DNA of 64,000 nucleotides from Pseudocitrobacter sp913778145 (GTDB taxonomy: Bacteria; Pseudomonadota; Gammaproteobacteria; Enterobacterales; Enterobacteriaceae): NCBI GenBank assembly GCA_035726825.1, contig JALNTX010000005.1:309701-373700 (forward strand). The letters are read 5' to 3'. The notes under the pieces were generated by a model. The model did not search any database. It saw only the letters and a program-made list of their open reading frames with translations, and was not told the origin of the DNA. The number at the start of each line of letters is the position of its first letter. The stretch's first letter is position 1. Shown piece by piece: positions 58,674-64,000 of the stretch. Position numbers and translations under genes: made by a program.

Positions 58674-59918
58674 TTAACTAAATCTATTATTGATCCACCC
58701 TGCAATTTCTTTTAGTGCTTTGTCGAAATTACGGTACACCGGGTTGAACGGCACGTTCAGAAGTTTACCCTCTGACGAGGAGGAAACGATAAGGCGCGAC
58801 TCCTCTTCCGGGCTGAACGGATCGTTGTTCCAGTAACCTGAGAGCATCGGCGTGGGGCAACGGCGGCCCAGCAAACCCTGCGTTTTCAGTGAGTAACGGT
58901 TGAGTTCAATACGCAGCGCTTCATCGGAGGCATCGTGCATGCCCAGACGCGAGGCCAGCACATCAAGATACATTTCCGGCACGCGGCCCTGACGCAGCGG
59001 GTCGTTCAACAGGCAGTGAACGATGGGGCCAAGGCAGGCCACGCCGCGCAGGCGCTGAGATTCCAGATACGCCAGGCGTACGGCCACGTTTGCGCCGAAA
59101 CGGAAACCAAACGCCGCAACGCGGGTATGATCGACCCACGGAATGTTCGGCAGTTCACGCAGCAAGTGCTGATGCAGATAGCTGGAGTCCTGGGTGAGTT
59201 TCCACTTCGATGAACCGCCAATCGACGGCATATCCAGCGTGAGCATCGCAATACCCAGCGGCGCGAAGTAGTGTTCATATAAGCTGTAGTAATCAATTTG
59301 CAGGCCGTCGAGCCCGCCGCACATCAGCACCGTCGGGAACGGACCGTCGCCTTTTGGCATGTGCAGGAATGCGCTGACCGGCGATCCGCCCGGAATGGGA
59401 ATTTCCAGCTCACGCATTTCACCTGGCAGACGTTTAGCCGCTTCGGCGTAAGCGCGATTGGCCAGCACCTGCGCCTGTTCAGCGAGATCGTCGCCTTTCA
59501 GATGCGGATAAGCCGCAATGCTGTAGAGATTAGACGCATGCAGCCAGTGGCGACCGCTGAGCAGCGGATCATCTTCCTGCGTCGCTTTTTGCTGCCACTG
59601 CATCGCCTGGGTTGACCACTCGTAGATCCAGTTGCCGCCGCGATAGCCGACTACCGTATCAAGCATGCCTTCATCGGTGCGTTCGGCCTGGCTCATCACG
59701 ATACGCGCCTGCACATCCAGAATTTCCTGCGGCGAGATACCGCGCCAGATCCACATCAGACGGTTAATCATGCGATACCAGTGCGGGACGGTTTTACCGT
59801 CAAGCGCAGACTGCACCGCAGGATCGCTCCCCGGGTTGAATCGACGCACCAGCGTGGAGGTTTCAGGGTGTTTGAAACGCGGTTTGAACAGGGTTTCGCT
59901 AAGATTCGCCTCTGACAT
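58674..59918 (-). CDS. frsA: FrsA (fermentation-respiration switch protein)
   Basis: The 414-residue protein has a helical N-terminal part and an alpha/beta hydrolase domain (PTVLMCGGLDGLQIDYYSLYEHYFAPLGIAMLTLDMPSIGGSS; FGFRFGANVAVRLAYLESQ). Here the usual GxSxG elbow is GFRFG, as in other FrsA proteins, so a canonical serine hydrolase is not expected. E. coli FrsA binds enzyme IIA-Glc of the sugar phosphotransferase system. Gene order crl-frsA-gpt matches E. coli. Confidence 0.96.
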   Translation of the reverse strand: MSEANLSETLFKPRFKHPETSTLVRRFNPGSDPAVQSALDGKTVPHWYRMINRLMWIWRGISPQEILDVQARIVMSQAERTDEGMLDTVVGYRGGNWIYEWSTQAMQWQQKATQEDDPLLSGRHWLHASNLYSIAAYPHLKGDDLAEQAQVLANRAYAEAAKRLPGEMRELEIPIPGGSPVSAFLHMPKGDGPFPTVLMCGGLDGLQIDYYSLYEHYFAPLGIAMLTLDMPSIGGSSKWKLTQDSSYLHQHLLRELPNIPWVDHTRVAAFGFRFGANVAVRLAYLESQRLRGVACLGPIVHCLLNDPLRQGRVPEMYLDVLASRLGMHDASDEALRIELNRYSLKTQGLLGRRCPTPMLSGYWNNDPFSPEEESRLIVSSSSEGKLLNVPFNPVYRNFDKALKEIAGWINNRFS

Positions 59919-59970
59919 CGCATGTTCTCCATGAATACGAGCTTTAGACTATTGTAACGCGCCGGACAGC

Positions 59971-60000
59971 AAAAAAAACAACGCCCGGCATTGCCGGGCG
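59971..60000 (-). terminator. gpt terminator
   Basis: On the minus strand a CGCCCGGCA-A-TGCCGGGCG stem followed by a T run (TTGTTTTTTTT) lies 25 bases after the gpt stop codon. Confidence 0.85.
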
Positions 60001-60024
60001 CTGGAATCGCATTTATTGCGGGAA

Positions 60025-60483
60025 TTAACGGCCTGCGATAGGCGGTACGAAGACCACGCCCATATCCCACGGCTGTTCAATCCAGGTATCCTGCGGGATA
60101 TCAATCACATAATCGTCAACCAGCGGACGACCAGCCGGTTTAGCGAAGATAGTAACGAAGTGTGCCTTAGGGTACATTTCGCGGATAGCCACTGCGGTGC
60201 CGCCGGTATCAACCAGGTCGTCGATCACGATAAAGCCTTCACCGTCGCCTTCGGCGCGTTTCAGGACGGTCAGCTCGCGCTGGTTATCGTGGTCGTAGCT
60301 GGAGATGCAAACGGTATCAACATGACGAATGCCCAGTTCACGTGCCAGCAGAGCGCCCGGTACCAGACCCCCACGGCTAACGGCAATGATGCCTTTCCAC
60401 TGTTCAACAGGTAACAGACGGCTTGCCAGTTTGCGGGCGTGAATCTGCAACATGTCCCAGGTGACGACGTATTTTTCGCTCAT
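60025..60483 (-). CDS. gpt: xanthine-guanine phosphoribosyltransferase
   Basis: The 152-residue enzyme salvages guanine, xanthine and hypoxanthine to nucleotides. Seen are the MSEKYVVTWDMLQIHARKLA start, SRGGLVPGALLAREL and the PRPP-binding FIVIDDLVDTGGTA motif (residues about 84-97). Length and sequence match E. coli Gpt. It is divergent from pepD. Confidence 0.98.
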   Translation of the reverse strand: MSEKYVVTWDMLQIHARKLASRLLPVEQWKGIIAVSRGGLVPGALLARELGIRHVDTVCISSYDHDNQRELTVLKRAEGDGEGFIVIDDLVDTGGTAVAIREMYPKAHFVTIFAKPAGRPLVDDYVIDIPQDTWIEQPWDMGVVFVPPIAGR

Positions 60484-60736
60484 GTGAAAATATCCCAGCC
60501 TGTGTTATACGGCTTAAAAAGTGTTCAAGGGGGAAATAGGTTGCGCGAGATTATAGAGATCTGACGCACTAAAAACCAGCCTTAAGGGCACTCTGCCCCT
60601 CTTTTTCCGTGGTTTGTTCTACCAGATGAGACAGAAAGTGGTATTCTCGACCTAATCTCGCAAGCGCAGCTTGTGGTGTCTGTTTCGCTATTTATTACTC
60701 TAATTCCAGATGCATAACGCCGTAAGGAGACTCATC

Positions 60737-62194
60737 GTGTCGGAACTGTCTCAACTCTCCCCGCAACCGCTGTGGGATATTTTTGCCAAAATTTGTTCTA
60801 TCCCTCACCCGTCTTATCACGAAGAACAACTGGCTGAACACATCATTGGCTGGGCGAAAGAAAAAGGTTTCCATACGGAACGCGACGAAGTCGGTAACAT
60901 TCTGATTCGTAAAGGCGCCACCGCCGGAATGGAAAACCGCAAACCGGTCGTTCTGCAGGCGCACCTCGATATGGTGCCGCAGAAAAATAACGATACCGTA
61001 CATGACTTCACTAAAGATCCTATCCAGCCGTATATCGATGGCGAGTGGGTAAAAGCACGCGGCACCACGCTGGGTGCGGACAACGGTATCGGCATGGCTT
61101 CCGCACTGGCGGTACTGGCTGACGATAGCGTTGAGCACGGCCCGCTGGAAGTGCTGCTGACCATGACCGAAGAAGCCGGTATGGACGGCGCGTTCGGCCT
61201 GAAAGCCAACTGGTTACAGGCGGATATCCTGATTAACACCGACTCTGAAGAAGAGGGTGAAATCTATATGGGTTGCGCGGGCGGTATCGATTTTACCTCC
61301 AACCTGCATCTCGATCGTGAAGCCATTCCGGCAGGCTTCCAGAGCTTTAAGCTGACGCTGAAAGGCCTGAAAGGCGGCCACTCCGGCGGCGAAATCCACG
61401 TCGGCCTCGGCAACGCTAACAAACTGCTGGTGCGTTTCCTGGCGGGCCACGCAGCGGAACTGGATCTGCGACTGGTAGACTTCAACGGCGGTACGCTGCG
61501 TAACGCCATTCCGCGTGAAGCGTTCTCTACCGTTGCTGTGGCGGCGGATAAAGTGGAATCGCTGAAGGCGCTGGTAGGCCAGTATCAGGATATCCTGAAA
61601 AACGAACTGGCTGAGAAAGAGAAGAACCTGACCGTGCTGCTGGAGTCCGTCAGCAACGATAAAGCCGCGCTGACCGCGCAGTCTCGCGATGCTTTCGTTC
61701 GCCTGCTGAACGCTACGCCGAACGGTGTGATCCGCAACTCTGACGTGGCAAAAGGCGTGGTTGAAACCTCCCTGAACGTCGGCGTCGTGACCATGACTGA
61801 CGACAACGTGGAAATCCACTGCCTGATTCGTTCGCTTATCGACACCGGTAAAGAGTACGTGGTCAGCATGCTGGACTCACTGGGTAAACTGGCTGGCGCG
61901 AAAACCGAAGCCAAAGGCAGCTACCCTGGCTGGCAGCCGGACGCAAACTCTCCGGTGATGCACCTGGTGCGTGAAACCTATCAGCGTCTGTTCAACAAGA
62001 CGCCGAACATTCAGGTGATTCACGCAGGTCTGGAATGCGGTCTGTTCAAAAAACCGTATCCGGAAATGGACATGGTCTCCATCGGGCCAACCATTACTGG
62101 CCCGCACTCCCCGGATGAGCAGGTTCATATCGAAAGCGTGGGTCATTACTGGACGCTTCTGACTGAACTATTGAAAGCGATTCCGGCGAAGTAA
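60737..62194 (+). CDS. pepD: aminoacyl-histidine dipeptidase (peptidase D)
   Basis: The start is GTG 60737 after TAAGGAG, matching the E. coli start (SELSQLSPQPLWDIFAKICS), giving 485 residues. It is an M20 zinc peptidase that cleaves carnosine-like dipeptides in the cytoplasm. The metal and catalytic motifs are LQAHLDMVPQ, GADNGIGMA, TMTEEAGMDGA, TDSEEEG and IHAGLECGLF. It is divergent from gpt as in E. coli. Confidence 0.98.
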   Translation: MSELSQLSPQPLWDIFAKICSIPHPSYHEEQLAEHIIGWAKEKGFHTERDEVGNILIRKGATAGMENRKPVVLQAHLDMVPQKNNDTVHDFTKDPIQPYIDGEWVKARGTTLGADNGIGMASALAVLADDSVEHGPLEVLLTMTEEAGMDGAFGLKANWLQADILINTDSEEEGEIYMGCAGGIDFTSNLHLDREAIPAGFQSFKLTLKGLKGGHSGGEIHVGLGNANKLLVRFLAGHAAELDLRLVDFNGGTLRNAIPREAFSTVAVAADKVESLKALVGQYQDILKNELAEKEKNLTVLLESVSNDKAALTAQSRDAFVRLLNATPNGVIRNSDVAKGVVETSLNVGVVTMTDDNVEIHCLIRSLIDTGKEYVVSMLDSLGKLAGAKTEAKGSYPGWQPDANSPVMHLVRETYQRLFNKTPNIQVIHAGLECGLFKKPYPEMDMVSIGPTITGPHSPDEQVHIESVGHYWTLLTELLKAIPAK

Positions 62195-62203
62195 TATCCG
62201 TTA

Positions 62204-62234
62204 AGCCGGGCGGCAATCACTGCCCGGCTTTTTT
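62204..62234. terminator. bidirectional terminator
   Basis: AGCCGGGCGG...TGCCCGGCTTTTTTA lies between pepD (plus) and yafP (minus), with a T run on the plus strand. Confidence 0.85.
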
Positions 62235-62676
62235 ATACCTCTCGCGCCATCAGGTAATTAATAAACCGCTCTCCCCTCGCCTCGACGTTTTGTTCGCGCA
62301 CCAGCACAAATCCCTGACCTTCAAAGAACGGTTTTGCCGTGATGCTCGCCGCGACGGTCACTTTTCCCGGCAACATTTTCGCCAGCAATGCTCGTAACAG
62401 CGCCCCGGCAATCCCCTGCCGCGCATAATCTGGCGAGACAAAAAGCAGGTCGATGTAGTGGCCAACGGCGGTGATAAAACCGACAACCTTGCCATCAACG
62501 TCCGCTACCAGCACCAAGGAAGAGGCTAATTTCTGCCGCCACTGGGCGTCATCCACCTGACCCCAGGCGGCAATTTGCGCAGGCGAATAGTGCTGGCTGG
62601 CAGTTTCGTGGACTGCGCGAAGGAAGATGTGACTCAGTTGCGGTAGTTCATGCGGCAGCCAGGGACGAATGTTCAT
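62233..62676 (-). CDS. yafP: GNAT-family acetyltransferase YafP
   Basis: The 147-residue protein follows E. coli YafP in wording: FLRAVHETASQHYSPAQIAAWGQVDDAQWRQKL, HYIDLLFVSPDYARQGIAGALLRALL (acetyl-CoA binding) and ITAKPFFEGQGFVLVREQNVEARGERF. It starts 2 bp after the dinB stop, so they are one operon. In E. coli the toxin-antitoxin genes yafN and yafO lie between dinB and yafP; here they are absent. YafP is linked to SOS-induced resistance to nitro compounds and DNA damage. Confidence 0.88.
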   Translation of the reverse strand: MNIRPWLPHELPQLSHIFLRAVHETASQHYSPAQIAAWGQVDDAQWRQKLASSLVLVADVDGKVVGFITAVGHYIDLLFVSPDYARQGIAGALLRALLAKMLPGKVTVAASITAKPFFEGQGFVLVREQNVEARGERFINYLMAREV

Positions 62677-62678
62677 GA

Positions 62679-63734
62679 TTAGAGTCCTAACACCAGTTGT
62701 CTTTCAAGTTGTGGATCAAGCAGCGTAACGTGTAGCCCCACCAGCCGAACGCCGCGCCCGGCGCGGCGTTCGTGCCAGGTTTTGTAGGCGGTGGCGATCA
62801 AATCTTCTTTGTTCAGACGCGGCCAGACGTGTTCCTGAGTCGTAAGCTGGAAGTCATTAAATTTGAGTTTCACGCCCTGGCGGGCGATCAGCAGGTCGGG
62901 TTTGACCTTTGCCAGCCGCCGCTCCAGCTCCGGGTAGAGACGTTCGATAATCGCTTCACACGCAGACCAGTCGTGAATATCTTCCGCCAGCGTGCGTTCC
63001 ACGCCGATCGATTTTCGCAGCCGTTCGTTATTGATGGCGCGCTCATCAATGCCCTGGCTGCGTTCCCACAGTACGCGACCAAATTTACCAAAGCGTTTCA
63101 GCAGCATAGCGAGGTCACTTTTCTGCACGTCTTCGCAGGTTTTCAGCCCCATACTTTCGAGCTTCGCGGCAGAAACTTTGCCGACGCCGGGAATTTTTTC
63201 CAGCGGCAATGTTTTCAGGAACGCGGGAACATCGGCGGGCGTGAGAACAAACTGGCCGTTGGGTTTGTTGAGATCGGAGGCAATTTTAGCGAGAAACTTT
63301 ACCGGTGCGACGCCTGCGGAAGCCGTAAGCTGTAATTCGTTGAAGATAGTCTGCCGAATTTCTTGGGCAATAAGCGTGGCAGAACCGTGGCAGTGCACGC
63401 TGTCGCTGACGTCGAGATAGGCTTCATCCAGCGACAAGGGTTCGATAAGCGAAGTGTAGCGAGAGAAGATTTCACGGATGTGTTCAGAAGCTTCTTTGTA
63501 GGCGTCAAAACGGCCTGGTAAAAGCGTGAGGTGTGGGCAAAGCTTAAGCGCCATACCGGTGGGCATTGCGCTGCGTACGCCAAATTTGCGCGCCGGATAG
63601 TTAGCGGTGCTAATGACGCCGCGTCGTTCACGGCTGCCGCCAATGGCTATCGGGATGTCGCGCAGCGCAGGATTATCGCGCATCTCTACCGCTGCAAAGA
63701 AGCAGTCCATATCGACGTGGATAATTTTGCGCAT
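62679..63734 (-). CDS. dinB: DNA polymerase IV
   Basis: The ATG at 63734 opens MRKIIHVDMDCFFAAVEMRD and gives 351 residues, equal to E. coli Pol IV. The Y-family palm motifs are VDMDCFFAAVE, YLDVSDS and SLDEAYLD. The helix-hairpin-helix IPGVGKVSAAKLE and the little-finger domain follow. The C-terminal QLVLGL is the sliding-clamp binding end. It is an error-prone translesion polymerase induced by the SOS response through the LexA box just upstream. Confidence 0.98.
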   Translation of the reverse strand: MRKIIHVDMDCFFAAVEMRDNPALRDIPIAIGGSRERRGVISTANYPARKFGVRSAMPTGMALKLCPHLTLLPGRFDAYKEASEHIREIFSRYTSLIEPLSLDEAYLDVSDSVHCHGSATLIAQEIRQTIFNELQLTASAGVAPVKFLAKIASDLNKPNGQFVLTPADVPAFLKTLPLEKIPGVGKVSAAKLESMGLKTCEDVQKSDLAMLLKRFGKFGRVLWERSQGIDERAINNERLRKSIGVERTLAEDIHDWSACEAIIERLYPELERRLAKVKPDLLIARQGVKLKFNDFQLTTQEHVWPRLNKEDLIATAYKTWHERRAGRGVRLVGLHVTLLDPQLERQLVLGL

Positions 63735-63753
63735 ACGTAGCCCCCGGATGTTA

Positions 63754-63769
63754 CTGGACAAGTATACAG
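63754..63769. promoter_or_regulatory. LexA (SOS) box of dinB
   Basis: On the minus strand CTGTATACTTGTCCAG is a 16-bp SOS box (CTG-N10-CAG) differing little from the E. coli dinB box. It lies 20 bp before the dinB start. Confidence 0.88.
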
Positions 63770-63807
63770 TATAATTAGAGGGCGTGAGAAGAGGGAAAAT
63801 GGTCCGC

Positions 63808-63873
63808 ATTGCCGGATGGCGGCTACGCTTTATCCGGCCAATAGTTCGCGAGACGGTAGGCCCGGTAAGCGAA
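63808..63873. repeat. REP/BIME element
   Basis: Two REP-like units (TTGCCGGATGGCGGCTACGC and GTAGGCCCGGTAAGCGAAG) lie upstream of dinB and directly beside the left end of the IS481-like element. Confidence 0.8.
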
Positions 63874-63879
63874 GGGTAT

Positions 63880-64000
63880 GAACCGGAAACATGGGTAACA
63901 CTTTAGACCGGATACATGGGTAACAGTTATAACTGGCATAGAAGAGGAGACTCACTATGCCCTGGACTGAGACCCGACCTATGCAACGCCTTGATTTCAT
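63880..64000 (+). mobile_element. left end of an IS481-like insertion sequence
   Basis: A 25-bp-period direct repeat (ACCGGAAACATGGGTAACA at 63882-63900 and ACCGGATACATGGGTAACA at 63907-63925) is followed by GAGGAG and an ATG at 63957. The reading frame gives MPWTETRPMQRLDF, the usual start of IS481-family DDE transposases. The rest lies outside the window. It inserted next to a REP element. Confidence 0.75.
63957..64000 (+). CDS. IS481-like transposase, N-terminal start only
   Basis: Fourteen codons, MPWTETRPMQRLDF, from the ATG at 63957 with AGAGGAG upstream. The sequence MPW.ETRPM.R..F fits the start of IS481-family transposases, whose DDE catalytic core would follow beyond the window edge. 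Too short for more detail. Confidence 0.7.
   Translation, partial: MPWTETRPMQRLDF

Overview
The window is a stretch of enterobacterial chromosome, most like Citrobacter or a close relative of E. coli and Enterobacter. The right end (about 54.1-63.8 kb) is the conserved backbone thrW-proA-proB-phoE-crl-frsA-gpt-pepD-yafP-dinB, with E. coli-type REP/BIME repeats, a LexA box before dinB and tandem Pho boxes before phoE. An IS481-like element begins at the extreme right edge. Everything left of the threonine tRNA is accessory DNA with a P4-type integrase at the tRNA 3' end (52744-53940), which is the layout of a genomic island in thrW. The other end of the island was not found in the window.

The first 20 kb encode two clusters of redox and detoxification enzymes, many of which carry export signals that are unusual for their families. 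The plus-strand run at 2636-9018 has a Tat-type aldo/keto reductase, a CusR/CusS-like two-component system, a Sec-exported cupin, a Sec-exported carboxymuconolactone decarboxylase (CMD) protein, a Tat-type flavodoxin and an exported alpha/beta hydrolase. The minus-strand run at 14320-19357 has an exported cupin, an exported CMD, a short-chain dehydrogenase broken by one TGA, an MFS exporter, an exported hydrolase and an exported cyclophilin-like protein, facing a divergent LysR gene. CusR-like inverted repeats (TGACA-N4-TGTCA) lie before the reductase, inside the 3' end of the sensor kinase gene just before the cupin, and before a BhsA-like gene at 30.3 kb. I infer an envelope-stress or electrophile-defence system.

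From 20.4 to 52.7 kb the DNA is modular. Small gene sets, each usually with its own LysR or AraC regulator, are separated by copies of one repeat of about 72 bp made of two hairpins (arms GTCCGC/GCGGAC). All copies point the same way. In one copy the two hairpins are about 0.65 kb apart and the space between holds exactly one gene, a small catalytic-domain-only tyrosine recombinase (47091-47699). This suggests a mobile unit with miniature derivatives, or a cassette-like array.

A GC-rich block at 35.1-46.8 kb lies between two copies of this repeat. It holds an amine or imino-acid catabolic set (FAD oxidase, aldehyde dehydrogenase, DapA-like lyase, GntR regulator, YddG-like exporter) and an aromatic-acid set (MFS permease, GlxA-like and MarR regulators, UbiX- and UbiD-type decarboxylase subunits B and C without the usual small subunit D). 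Decay marks include remnants of three regulator genes at 13.8-14.2 kb and a 76-bp copy of part of the 7954-9018 hydrolase gene at 46.85 kb.
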